From Mesorhizobium ciceri biovar biserrulae WSM1271 (GTDB taxonomy: Bacteria > Pseudomonadota > Alphaproteobacteria > Rhizobiales > Rhizobiaceae): a DNA stretch of 64,000 nt. Both the position numbers and the translations under genes were made by a program. A model generated the notes under the pieces. That model did no database searches. It had not been told where the DNA came from and saw nothing but the letters and a program-made list of their open reading frames with translations. Below, in pieces: positions 24,462-32,968 of the stretch. The stretch's first letter is position 1, and the number at the start of each line of letters is the position of its first letter. The stretch spans positions 2,689,501 through 2,753,500 of the forward strand of contig NC_014923.1 in assembly GCF_000185905.1 (NCBI RefSeq), in the 5' to 3' direction.

Positions 24462-25679
24462 ATGCCGATCCCCCGGTACAAAGCGCCGTCACGCACCGCC
24501 TACGACATCGTCATCGTCGGCGGCGCCGTCATCGGTTCGTCCACGGCCTACTGGCTGAGCCAGGCGCTGGGCAGCGGCGCCTCGATCCTCGTCGTCGAAC
24601 GCGACTCGAGCTACGAATTCTCGTCGACGGCGCTCTCCACCAGTGCGATCCGGCAGCAATATTCCAATCCGATCAATGTGAAGATCAGCCAGTTCGGCAT
24701 CGAGATCATCCGCGGATTTCAGGAGCGTATGGCACCTTTCTACAAGGACGAACCGGCGCCCGACCTCGGCTTCAAGGAGCATGGGTATCTTTACTGCTGT
24801 TCACCCGACGGCGTCAAAGCGGCCCGCGAGCGCGTCGATCTGCAACGCAGTTTTGGGGCCCACACGGTGTTTCTTGAGCCGGGCCCGCTGAAGGATCGCT
24901 TCCCCTGGCTCAATGTGGAGGATCTCGGTGGCGGTTCCTGGGGGGCCAGGGAAGAGGGCTGGTTCGATTCCGTGGGGCTGATGAACGGTTTCCGCCGCGC
25001 AGCCCGCGCCAGCGGCGTCGAGTATATCGACAATGCCGTGACAGGGCTGGATATCGCCGATGGGCGGGTCATCTCGGTGCGCCTCGCGACCGGCCAGACG
25101 GTTGCCTGCGGAACATTGGTCAACGCCGCGGGCCCGCGCGCTCAGCAGGTGGCCGCCATGGCCGGCCTGTCGATCCCGGTCGCGCCCTACAAGCGCTACA
25201 GCTTCGTCTTCGCCAGCGCCAACCCGATCCCCGGCCGGATGCCCAATGTCATCGACCTTTCCGGAACATTCGTGCGTCCCGAAGGCGAGCTTTTTCTCAC
25301 CGGCAACACGCCGCAAGGCGACGGACCGGCCGGCTACGACGACTTTGAAATGCACCATGAAGAGTTCGACGACTACATCTGGCCGGCACTCTGGCACCGC
25401 ATTCCGTCTTTCGACGCACTCAAGGTCCAGACCAGTTGGACCGGCCACTACGAGTACAACATGCTCGACCACAACGGCATCGTCGGCTTCCACCCGCAGG
25501 TGACCAATTTCATGTTTGCCAACGGCTTCTCGGGGCACGGGCTGCAACAGTCGCCAGCCGTGGGCCGGGCCGTTTCAGAACTTATCGTTCACGGGGCTTT
25601 CCAGACGCTCGATCTTTCGCCGTTCTGTTACGAGCGCATAGATCGCAACGAGCCGTTTCTCGAGGAAGCAGTGATCTAA
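24462..25679 (+). CDS. FAD-dependent amine/amino-acid oxidoreductase (DAO family)
   Basis: The 405-residue protein has the DAO fold: YDIVIVGGAVIGSSTAYWLS (dinucleotide motif), VVERD after beta-2, then SSTALSTSAIRQQYSNPINV. The C-terminal flavin contact is FANGFSGHGLQQSPAVGRAVSELI. FSGHGLQ near the end is typical of sarcosine oxidase beta and FOXRED1-like dehydrogenases, which oxidise secondary or primary amino acids to imines. It shares a promoter with the aldolase (start 15 bases after its stop). RidA encoded in the divergent unit could hydrolyse the imine product. The C-terminus is followed by a 179-base gap with no gene and convergent transcription. Confidence 0.85.
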   Translation: MPIPRYKAPSRTAYDIVIVGGAVIGSSTAYWLSQALGSGASILVVERDSSYEFSSTALSTSAIRQQYSNPINVKISQFGIEIIRGFQERMAPFYKDEPAPDLGFKEHGYLYCCSPDGVKAARERVDLQRSFGAHTVFLEPGPLKDRFPWLNVEDLGGGSWGAREEGWFDSVGLMNGFRRAARASGVEYIDNAVTGLDIADGRVISVRLATGQTVACGTLVNAAGPRAQQVAAMAGLSIPVAPYKRYSFVFASANPIPGRMPNVIDLSGTFVRPEGELFLTGNTPQGDGPAGYDDFEMHHEEFDDYIWPALWHRIPSFDALKVQTSWTGHYEYNMLDHNGIVGFHPQVTNFMFANGFSGHGLQQSPAVGRAVSELIVHGAFQTLDLSPFCYERIDRNEPFLEEAVI

Positions 25680-25858
25680 AGCGAGACGATCGGTCCCCCA
25701 TTTTATCTCGGGCATTCAGCGTCCAATGAAATTGCATCTTAGTCAGAGACGTCGTGAAAACTACTCGCTTCTCGCCGGGCTTGTTTCCAACGACTGACGA
25801 GTAGCCACTCGACTGTCAGTGACAATTGGTTTCGGATCGCTCTATCTTAGCAGGGGCG

Positions 25859-26593
25859 TCACGAACCCACGGTCGATCGATTTGGTTGCGGCGCTGCCAG
25901 ATCTCGGCCAGAGGAGGCCTCGTGGCGCATGAGGAAACGCTCTATGGCGCGGATGATGGCGATCAACAGCAGATTGATCACAAGGTAGAGCACGCCGGCA
26001 ATGGCGAAGATCTCGAAGATTGCGAAGGTCTGGCTCATCAGCCGCTTGGCGTAGCCGGTGATCTCGAGCACCGTGATCGTCGAGGCAAGGCTGGTCCCCT
26101 TGACGACCAGGATGAGCTCATTGCCATAGGCCGGCAGCGCCTGGCGGATGGCGAGCGGAAACTCGATGCGCCGGAACCGCAGCATGCGCGACATGCCGCA
26201 TGCCTGCGCCGCTTCGACGAGGCCAACCGGAACCGACATCAATCCGCCGCGCAGGATCTCCGACGTGTAGGCAGCCGTGTTCAGCGCAAGCGCCAGCACG
26301 GCGCAGCGCGCGCCGTCGCTGATCAACCACCACAAAGCTGCGTTGTCCTTGATCGAGGAAAGTTGGCCAAGCCCGTAATAGAACAGGAAAATCTGCACCA
26401 GCAGTGGCGTCCCGCGAAAGACATTGGAATAATATTTGGCAAAGCCTGACAGGAAGCGGTTCGACGACAGTCGCATCAGCGCCAAACCGAGGCCCAGATT
26501 GAAGCCGATCAGCACCGAGACGAACGTTAGTGCCGCTGTGACCCACAGGCCCTTGAGCAGGACGGGAACCGCTAGCTGGATGAGATCCATCAT
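25859..26593 (-). CDS. Polar amino-acid ABC transporter permease
   Basis: This 244-residue HisM/ArtM-type permease has five or so hydrophobic segments. The first (IQLAVPVLLKGLWVTAALTFVSVLIGFNLGLGLAL) holds the family's L..G...T..... pattern. The EAA loop is LVEAAQACGMSRMLRFRRIEFPLAIRQALP, and the C-terminus ends in a cytosolic basic stretch. It pairs with the permease encoded just before it (2-base gap). It is the last gene of a long minus-strand unit that begins with the Rieske oxygenase gene at 35133, so uptake and oxidation are likely coexpressed. Confidence 0.9.
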   Translation of the reverse strand: MMDLIQLAVPVLLKGLWVTAALTFVSVLIGFNLGLGLALMRLSSNRFLSGFAKYYSNVFRGTPLLVQIFLFYYGLGQLSSIKDNAALWWLISDGARCAVLALALNTAAYTSEILRGGLMSVPVGLVEAAQACGMSRMLRFRRIEFPLAIRQALPAYGNELILVVKGTSLASTITVLEITGYAKRLMSQTFAIFEIFAIAGVLYLVINLLLIAIIRAIERFLMRHEASSGRDLAAPQPNRSTVGS

Positions 26594-26595
26594 AA

Positions 26596-27303
26596 CTACT
26601 TTCTCGTCCTCACCCTGAGCAGGCGTTCGATGCCGTCGAACCCGGCCTGGCTGACGAGCGTAATGGCCAGATAAACCACAGCCGCGATCAGGTAGAAGAT
26701 GAACGGGTGGCGGGTGGAATTGGCGCCAATGAAAGAAATGCGCATCAGCTCCTGAAGGCCGACCACCGAGACCAGGGCCGTGTCCTTGATCGTGGTCTGC
26801 CAGACGTTGTTGATTCCGGGAACCGCGATGCGCAGCATCTGCGGCGCGATGATGCGGCGAAAGATCCGGCCGCCCGATAGCCCGAGCGCGCGCGCGGCCT
26901 CGATATGCCCATTGGGGATCGCGCCCAGGGCCCCGCGCACGACCTCGGTCGAATAGGCGCCGGAGATCGCGCCGATGGCGATGACGGCGATGACGAACGC
27001 ATAGCCGCTCTCCGCGACCCCGGCATAGCCGAAAGCGGTCACGACCTTGGTCACGAATTCAACCGAACTGAAAAACAGGAGGTAGATGATGAGCAGCTCG
27101 GGCACGCCGCGCACCAGCGAGGTATAGGCATCAACGAGCAGCGAGAGCGGAAATATCCGGGCCCATTTGATCAAGCCGCAGACAATGCCGATCACCAGCC
27201 CGGCCGCCATGCTGACGAGACCCACCAGGATCGTTATCGACGCGCCACGCAGGATGGCGGTCACCCAACCCGCTTCCCAAACCTGCCAGAGACCGAATTC
27301 CAT
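26596..27303 (-). CDS. Polar amino-acid ABC transporter permease
   Basis: The 235-residue HisQ/ArtQ-type permease starts at the ATG at 27301-27303 (MEFGLWQVWEAGWVTAILRG). The longer ORF upstream runs through a hairpin and is not protein-like. The transport domain has the EAA loop HIEAARALGLSGGRIFRRIIAPQMLRIAVPGINN. It forms a heterodimer with the following permease. A strong 13-base-pair hairpin separates it from the binding-protein gene upstream. Confidence 0.88.
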   Translation of the reverse strand: MEFGLWQVWEAGWVTAILRGASITILVGLVSMAAGLVIGIVCGLIKWARIFPLSLLVDAYTSLVRGVPELLIIYLLFFSSVEFVTKVVTAFGYAGVAESGYAFVIAVIAIGAISGAYSTEVVRGALGAIPNGHIEAARALGLSGGRIFRRIIAPQMLRIAVPGINNVWQTTIKDTALVSVVGLQELMRISFIGANSTRHPFIFYLIAAVVYLAITLVSQAGFDGIERLLRVRTRK

Positions 27304-27336
27304 CTGAGTTGCCCTAGTCTTGTCGTGCCAGCGAAG

Positions 27337-27366
27337 CGCATGCGCCCGGCGCTCCGGGCGCATGCG
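27337..27366 (-). promoter_or_regulatory. Hairpin between binding-protein and permease genes
   Basis: CGCATGCGCCCGG (27337-27349) and CCGGGCGCATGCG (27354-27366) form a perfect 13-base-pair stem with a 4-base loop, 14 bases after the binding-protein stop and 33 before the permease start. There is no U-tract. It probably protects the upstream mRNA or attenuates readthrough. Confidence 0.65.
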
Positions 27367-27380
27367 AGGGTTCCAAGGCG

Positions 27381-28178
27381 TTATTTGCAGGCCCGGGAAA
27401 TGTCCGTCTTGAACCATTTCTCGCTTGCCTTGCCGACCGAGCCGTCCGCGATCAGCTCGCAAAGCGCCTTGTCGATCTTGGCCTTGAGTTCGGTGTTGTC
27501 CTGCGCGATACCGACGCCGATGCCTTCGCCAAGCGTCGGGTCGTATGTGCTCTTGATCTCAACACCGACCAGTTGGAAGTTCTTGCCGTCAGGCTTGTCC
27601 AGAAAATCCTGCAAGGCGGATTGATCGGCGAAAGCCGTGTCGATACGGCCGCTCGCCAGGTCGATCTGCATCTGGTCAAGCGTGTCGTAGGTTTTCAGGT
27701 CGGCATTCGGTGCACGCTTCTCGAGGAAATGCGCGTGGGTCGTGCCAGCCTGCACGCCGACCTTCTTGCCGTCGAGCGACTTCAGCAGCGTGTCGACGTC
27801 GGTGATCGCGGCCAGATCAGAACCCTTGGCCGCTACGAACATGTTGGCCAGTTCGGCATAGCCGACGCTGAAATTGATCTCCTTCTTGCGATCGGCGGTG
27901 ATCGACATGCCCGAGATGATGACGTCGAAGCGCTTGGCCTTCAGCGCCGGGATCAACCCGTCGAACGCCTGCACGACAAAATGGCAGGTCACCGCGAGTT
28001 TGGTGCACAGCAACGCGCCGACATCGGCGTCGAAACCGGTGACGTTGCCACTGGCGTCGGACATGCTCCATGGCGGGTAGGCGCCTTCCGTTCCGATGGA
28101 CAACTCGCCTTCGGCCGCCAATGCGCTTCCCATGCTTCCCGCGAGACATGCGAGCAGCGTCAAGACTTTCAGTTTCAT
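27381..28178 (-). CDS. Periplasmic amino-acid binding protein (LAO/HisJ/NocT type)
   Basis: The 265-residue protein has a signal peptide (MKLKVLTLLACLAGSMGSALA, cleavage before AEGEL). It then reads LSIGTEGAYPPWSMSDASGNVTGFDADVGALLCTKL, the fingerprint of the HisJ/ArgT/OccT/NocT binding proteins. AGTTHAHFLEK is the hinge/ligand segment with the Arg-site Thr. Two Cys pairs are possible (CTKL/CHFV and C in ALCELI/SRACK). OccT/NocT-type proteins carry basic amino acids or opines, so the ligand may be a modified Arg, His or an opine. An AAGGGGAA ribosome site precedes the ATG. Confidence 0.88.
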   Translation of the reverse strand: MKLKVLTLLACLAGSMGSALAAEGELSIGTEGAYPPWSMSDASGNVTGFDADVGALLCTKLAVTCHFVVQAFDGLIPALKAKRFDVIISGMSITADRKKEINFSVGYAELANMFVAAKGSDLAAITDVDTLLKSLDGKKVGVQAGTTHAHFLEKRAPNADLKTYDTLDQMQIDLASGRIDTAFADQSALQDFLDKPDGKNFQLVGVEIKSTYDPTLGEGIGVGIAQDNTELKAKIDKALCELIADGSVGKASEKWFKTDISRACK

Positions 28179-28249
28179 ATCAGTTCCCCTTGTTGTTGGT
28201 CTTCATTGCCGTTGTCCGGTACGAACCGGACGCTTCGAGAATGCTTCCC

Positions 28250-30289
28250 TCACAGTGTCCGTGCCAGGAATTGGCGCAGACGCTCCGAGCGCGGGTTGCC
28301 GAACAGCTCCGCGGGCGCACCCTCTTCCTCCACCTTTCCCTGGTGGAGAAACAGAACCTTGTGGGAGACCTCGCGCGCGAACTGCATCTCGTGCGTTACG
28401 AGGATCATGGTGTTGCCTTCCTCCGCCAGTTGACGGATCACGCGCAGCACCTCGCCGACCAACTCGGGATCGAGCGCCGATGTCGGTTCGTCGAAGAGGA
28501 TGACTTTGGGACGCATCGCGAGCGTTCGGGCGATCGCGGCGCGTTGCTGCTGGCCGCCTGATAACTGGCCCGGATAATGAGCGTGCTTGTCGGCGAGCCC
28601 GACCTTCTTCAACAAGGCGTGCGCATGTTCGATGGCCTTCTCGCGGGGCTCCTTCAAGACGTGCCGGGGCGCTTCGATGATGTTCTCCGCCACCGTCATG
28701 TGCGGCCACAGATTGAAGTTCTGGAACACCATGCCGACGCGGGCGCGGATGCGTTCGACCTGCGCCATATCGGCTGGCCCAAGACGGCCGCTCGACAGCG
28801 GCTTCATCTTGATCACCTCGCCATCGATGGCGACCTTGCCGCCATCCGGCTGCTCCAGAAGATTGATGCAACGCAGGAACGTGCTCTTGCCCGAGCCCGA
28901 CGAGCCGATCATGGAAATGACCTCACCGGCATGGGCGGTGAGATTGACGCCCTTCAACACCAAAAGCGAGCCGAAGCTCTTGTGAAGCTCGTCGATCTGC
29001 ACGGCCGGCGTGGTGATCTTTGCCTTATCAGCGGGCGCCGGATCGGCCGCGACGGCAGGAAGGGTTGGCGGCGTCTGTTCGCTGCTGGTGTCCTGGGTTA
29101 TCTCGACGGTTCGCAGGTCCGCCAGCGCACGATCGAAATAGCGCAGGCTGCTGGACAGGCACGTGCGTTGCCAGTCTGGGTCATCCGGGATGAAGGCGCA
29201 ACGCAGAGTGTCGCGGATCCGCTTGCCCAACGGCGAATCGAGCTTGCCGAACAGATGCAGCCAGTTGTCGGCCTGGACCGCTTCCATGACAGCCGGCCCG
29301 TCCAACGTGCCGCATTCAACGACAAGCGGCAGCACGCGCGCGTTCGGCATCGCCTTGCGGACGGCATCGGAGACATAGCCGGTCGCCGTTGCCGTGATGC
29401 CGGTATCGGTCTTGGCGCCCTGGCCTGTCAGGACTGTCGCCAGCGCCGGCCCGAAGATGGATTTGCCCCAGGCAAGGCCGTCATGCTCGGAACTCGCCAC
29501 AGAAAGCAGAGCCGGATAACCGTAAGGCCCGGCGCCGGTATGCAGGTCGAAGACGATGGCCTGGCGCGCCGCGCCGGCAAAGGTCTTCAGAATTTCGTTC
29601 AAGGTGCGGTTCGACCAGACCGGGCCGCCACCGCCGTAGAACATGCCGTCGGCGAACTCATACTGGCCGGCTTCGACGATCGCCGCCAGCCCGGCATGCC
29701 CAAGCCTTTTGCGCGCCACGGCGAGCTTCTCGTCGGCCGCTATGCGGTCCGGTCCCTCCCACTCGCGATACGCCATGGCGTCGTGCAGGCCGGCATAACC
29801 GTTGTTGACGGGAGCACTTGAAGACCAGTCGATGAAGTTGCGGTTGAGGTCGACATTGTCCTCGTTGACGCGCCGCGACCAAGCCGTACCCCAGGGATTG
29901 ATGAGGTGAATGGCAAGGATGGCTGTGTCGCCGGGCAGACGCCGCAGGTTCTTCCGGCCGAGCCAGGCGGTCTGGCAAGTCGAGCCGAACGGGCCCTCGA
30001 CACCATGCGTACCGGAGATGAGCACGATCAGTTTGCGCGCATCGCGGCGGCCAAGCAGCGCCACATCCGTCGCCAGCGTCTCGCCATCGGGGCCGTTCAG
30101 CGGATGAACATATTCAGACAGTTCCGCGCCGGCCCGCTCGGCGGCTTCGCGAAATCTCCTGCGAAGGACGGCGAAATCACGGGCATAGGCGGGGGCTGGC
30201 TCATCATGGCGCATGGTCGATCCCACCGGATCGCTGGCGGTTGCGGTCAATCCGTTCATTCCCTGTCGTTCCACCGTGGGGCTATTCAT
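28250..30289 (-). CDS. Fusion of a DUF2817 metallopeptidase-like domain and an amino-acid ABC ATPase
   Basis: One uninterrupted ORF of 679 residues encodes two normally separate proteins. Residues about 40-400 are DUF2817, an M14-carboxypeptidase-like domain: ISGTHGVEGPFG (HxxE zinc motif at about 95-98), DLNRNF (about 147-152) and FDLHTGAGPYGYP (third zinc His, about 249). After a Pro/Ala/Thr-rich linker, residues about 430-679 are a PAAT ABC ATPase with [37 protein letters not shown] and LVTHEMQFA. I chose the ATG at 30287-30289, which overlaps the stop of the FAD oxidase gene. It serves the HisJ-type binding protein and permeases downstream. The fusion suggests the substrate is hydrolysed (amide or peptide bond) as it enters the cell, since both domains should be cytosolic. 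I do not know a described example. Confidence 0.85.
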   Translation of the reverse strand: MNSPTVERQGMNGLTATASDPVGSTMRHDEPAPAYARDFAVLRRRFREAAERAGAELSEYVHPLNGPDGETLATDVALLGRRDARKLIVLISGTHGVEGPFGSTCQTAWLGRKNLRRLPGDTAILAIHLINPWGTAWSRRVNEDNVDLNRNFIDWSSSAPVNNGYAGLHDAMAYREWEGPDRIAADEKLAVARKRLGHAGLAAIVEAGQYEFADGMFYGGGGPVWSNRTLNEILKTFAGAARQAIVFDLHTGAGPYGYPALLSVASSEHDGLAWGKSIFGPALATVLTGQGAKTDTGITATATGYVSDAVRKAMPNARVLPLVVECGTLDGPAVMEAVQADNWLHLFGKLDSPLGKRIRDTLRCAFIPDDPDWQRTCLSSSLRYFDRALADLRTVEITQDTSSEQTPPTLPAVAADPAPADKAKITTPAVQIDELHKSFGSLLVLKGVNLTAHAGEVISMIGSSGSGKSTFLRCINLLEQPDGGKVAIDGEVIKMKPLSSGRLGPADMAQVERIRARVGMVFQNFNLWPHMTVAENIIEAPRHVLKEPREKAIEHAHALLKKVGLADKHAHYPGQLSGGQQQRAAIARTLAMRPKVILFDEPTSALDPELVGEVLRVIRQLAEEGNTMILVTHEMQFAREVSHKVLFLHQGKVEEEGAPAELFGNPRSERLRQFLARTL

Positions 30290-31808
30290 CGTTGTGATCG
30301 CTCGTGTTCTGAGGTGGCAATCGGCGCTCATTGCCGGAAAGGAGCGGCCTGGAGGACCGGACAAACCAGGCGTCGGAGGGAAGCACCTTGTCGGGGTTCA
30401 TGATCGACTGATCGTCCAGCGCTCGTTTCACCCGCTCCATCGCGGCGAGCTTCGTCGGGTCAACCGTCGCCAGCAGCGAATGGATGCGCTTGGACCCAAC
30501 ACCGTGCTCGGCGGAAAAAGAACCGCCAATCTCCCGCAGTTGTTGGTACAGGACGCTCTCGGCAGCCTCCGCTACGTCAGGCGCCAGCGGACCCTGACGG
30601 TTGAGGATGATATGCAGGTTTCCATCGGCCAGGTGACCGAATACATAGGGCGCCAGACCCGGTTCGATCGCTGCGAGCCGGGGCAGGATTCTGTTGAGAT
30701 AGGCCGGAATTTCCGACATAGGCACCGACACGTCGAAGGAAGGCGCTTGGGGATGGGCGCGATAGAGCACGCCGGTGTCCTCGCGCAACCGCCACAAGTC
30801 TTCCTCTTGCCGCCGCGAGCCGGCAATGATGGCGGTGGCTTCAGGATAGCGCTCCATCACTTCCGAATAGATCCGCTCGAAATCTTCGCGCAGCGCCTCT
30901 TCGCGCGCGCCGCCAAGCGACAGCAGCAGGAACAGTGTCTGGTCGAGCGGCACGCTCGGTTCGGACCATTCATGCGCGGCTGCGGCCAGGCTGAAATACG
31001 AGGTCCACATCGCCTCCGCCGCGCGCAAATGTCCCGCATCCGATTCAAGCGCCAGACGAATGACTTGCAGCGCCGCTTCGACAGACGGCAGCCCGAAAAG
31101 CGCGGTGGCGGTGGCTCGGGGCGAAGGGTCGAGCTTGACGACCACGCGGGTCACGATGCCAAGCGTGCCCTCCGCACCGATGAAGAGATGCTTCAGATCG
31201 TAGCCGGCGGAATTCTTCACCACCCGCGTCAGATCGGAATAGACCGATCCGTCGGCCAGCACGGCCTCCAGGCCAAGGACGCGGTGGCGCATGACCCCGT
31301 TGCGAAAGGCCATCACGCCACCCGCATTCGTGGACACCATGCCGCCGATCGTCGCCGAACCGCGCGCGGCAAGATCGATACCGGGCTCCAGGCGGTGCTC
31401 AAATGCGGCAGACTGCAAAGCTTCGAGCGTAACACCGGCACCGACGATCGCCACGCGCTCGACGGGATCGAGCCGCTCGATCCGGTTCATGCGTGCCAGG
31501 GAAAGAACGATCTCGCCCGGCCGCGAGACACTTCCGCCGACCAGGCCGGTCCGCCCGCCCTGCGGCACGATCGGAATCTCATTTTGACTGCAGATGCGCA
31601 CCACCGCGGCGACCTCGCCGGTCGATGAAGGCGCAACGACGATGCCGGCGGCGCAATCCGTCCCGTTCGAACCAAAGTCGATCGCCCCGGCATCATCACT
31701 GGTCCGCACATTCGAGGCGCCAACGACACGGCGGATCGCGTCGACAACCGACAACGGCACCGCTTGCTCGATCCAGTTCGTTTGCCTGGGAGACGCGTGG
31801 CCGCTCAT
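30282..31808 (-). CDS. FAD-linked oxidase, D-2-hydroxyacid dehydrogenase (GlcD) family
   Basis: The 508-residue protein has the PCMH FAD-binding domain (IPIVPQGGRTGLVGGSV, GGMVSTNAGGVMAFRNGVM, GAEGTLGIVTRVV). The C-terminal domain has FGHLADGNLHIIL and SAEHGVGSKR. It is a paralogue-like relative of the oxidase at 11314 and again sits beside an aminotransferase and an amino-acid ABC system. The ATG at 31806-31808 overlaps the HisC-like gene's stop by four bases; the longer ORF upstream is in the shadow of that gene. Likely reaction: oxidation of a D-2-hydroxy acid to the 2-oxo acid. Confidence 0.87.
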   Translation of the reverse strand: MSGHASPRQTNWIEQAVPLSVVDAIRRVVGASNVRTSDDAGAIDFGSNGTDCAAGIVVAPSSTGEVAAVVRICSQNEIPIVPQGGRTGLVGGSVSRPGEIVLSLARMNRIERLDPVERVAIVGAGVTLEALQSAAFEHRLEPGIDLAARGSATIGGMVSTNAGGVMAFRNGVMRHRVLGLEAVLADGSVYSDLTRVVKNSAGYDLKHLFIGAEGTLGIVTRVVVKLDPSPRATATALFGLPSVEAALQVIRLALESDAGHLRAAEAMWTSYFSLAAAAHEWSEPSVPLDQTLFLLLSLGGAREEALREDFERIYSEVMERYPEATAIIAGSRRQEEDLWRLREDTGVLYRAHPQAPSFDVSVPMSEIPAYLNRILPRLAAIEPGLAPYVFGHLADGNLHIILNRQGPLAPDVAEAAESVLYQQLREIGGSFSAEHGVGSKRIHSLLATVDPTKLAAMERVKRALDDQSIMNPDKVLPSDAWFVRSSRPLLSGNERRLPPQNTSDHNDE

Positions 31809-32926
31809 CGCCCCGCCAATCCCTGAAGCGCCGTGATCAGCCGGTCGTTGTCGGCCGGCAAGCCGATGGTGGCGCGCAGATAGTGCTCGTAGCCGGTTTC
31901 GCGCCACGCCTTGACGATGATCCCCTGCTTCAGGAGACCGGCGGCAACGCTGGAGCTGTCGCCCTTGCAGTCGAAGAACAGGAAGTTTGTCTGCGACTGG
32001 GCAACCCGGAAACCAAGGCCCTTAAGTGCGGCGGCGGTGCGCACGCGCTCGGCTCTGACGCGGCCCGCCGACGCCTTCATCCAGCTTTCGTCGGCCAGTG
32101 CCGCAATAGCGGCGACCTGTGCTGCCGCATTGACGTTGAACGGCGTCTTGGCGGCCGCGATCACTCTTGCCAGTTCGAAGCCCGAACAAACGGCATAGCC
32201 AACGCGCAGCCCCGCCAGGCCATAAGCCTTCGAAAATGTGCGCAGCACGACATGGTCGATGCTGCTGTTGCGCAGGACCTCGATGCCGTCGGGCGCGCCG
32301 GGATCGGCGAATTCGAAATAGGCCTCGTCCAGGACAAGAAGCGTGCCGGGCCGCACGGCGCCGATCAGCCGTCGCAGGCCAGCGTGGTCGAGACCGGGCC
32401 CGACCGGATTCCACGGCGAGGATATGAAAACGATCCGTGGCCCGACGGCGATCGCCGCTTCGAGCGCGGCAAGATCGAACCCCATCTCGGGTGTCATCGC
32501 AATCTTGACGACATCGGCACCGGCAGCCAGCGGCTCTATCTCATGCAGCCCGAAGCTCGGCACCGTGGTGACGACCGAGGCGCCCGGCACCAGGACGGCG
32601 CGCGAGATGGCGGCGATCATCTCCTCGGAACCATTGCCGGCAACGATCATGCCAGGATCGATCGCCAGTTTTTCGCCAAGCGCCGCCCGCAGCGCCGTGC
32701 AGGCCGGATCGGCATAGCGCCATGGCTCGAAGGATGAGGAGGCCAATGCGGCCATGACGGCGGGAGAACACCCATCCGGGTTCTCGTTGCTGGCCAGCCG
32801 GGCGACATCGTTGCGGCCACTCAGCGCCCGCGCCATCGAGATGTTCATGCCGGCATTGTAGGGCGGCAATGCGGCGATATGCGGATTGAGCGGCAGGCTC
32901 GACGCTGGTTTGACCGACTGTTCCAA
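31805..32926 (-). CDS. HisC-like class I/II aminotransferase
   Basis: The 373-residue PLP enzyme resembles histidinol-phosphate aminotransferase. It has LASNENPDGCSPAV, GNGSEEMIAAISRAVL, FISSPWNPVGPGL, VLDEAYFEFA and the Schiff-base Lys in LRTFSKAYGLAGLRVGYAV. True HisC is normally in or near his biosynthesis genes; here it lies in a catabolic operon with a Rieske oxygenase, an FAD oxidase and an importer. It is therefore more likely a broad imidazole- or aromatic-amino-acid transaminase acting on the imported compound. The stop overlaps the FAD oxidase start by four bases. Confidence 0.85.
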   Translation of the reverse strand: MEQSVKPASSLPLNPHIAALPPYNAGMNISMARALSGRNDVARLASNENPDGCSPAVMAALASSSFEPWRYADPACTALRAALGEKLAIDPGMIVAGNGSEEMIAAISRAVLVPGASVVTTVPSFGLHEIEPLAAGADVVKIAMTPEMGFDLAALEAAIAVGPRIVFISSPWNPVGPGLDHAGLRRLIGAVRPGTLLVLDEAYFEFADPGAPDGIEVLRNSSIDHVVLRTFSKAYGLAGLRVGYAVCSGFELARVIAAAKTPFNVNAAAQVAAIAALADESWMKASAGRVRAERVRTAAALKGLGFRVAQSQTNFLFFDCKGDSSSVAAGLLKQGIIVKAWRETGYEHYLRATIGLPADNDRLITALQGLAGR

Positions 32927-32968
32927 ATCCCGACTTCCGTTTCCCCGCGCCCACGCGCGGCAATCTTG

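Noticed and set aside
25761..25804. Inverted repeat CTACTCG/CGAGTAG after the FAD oxidase gene as a terminator
   Set aside because: The arms are only 7 bases with a 30-base spacer and no T-run; too weak to list as a terminator.
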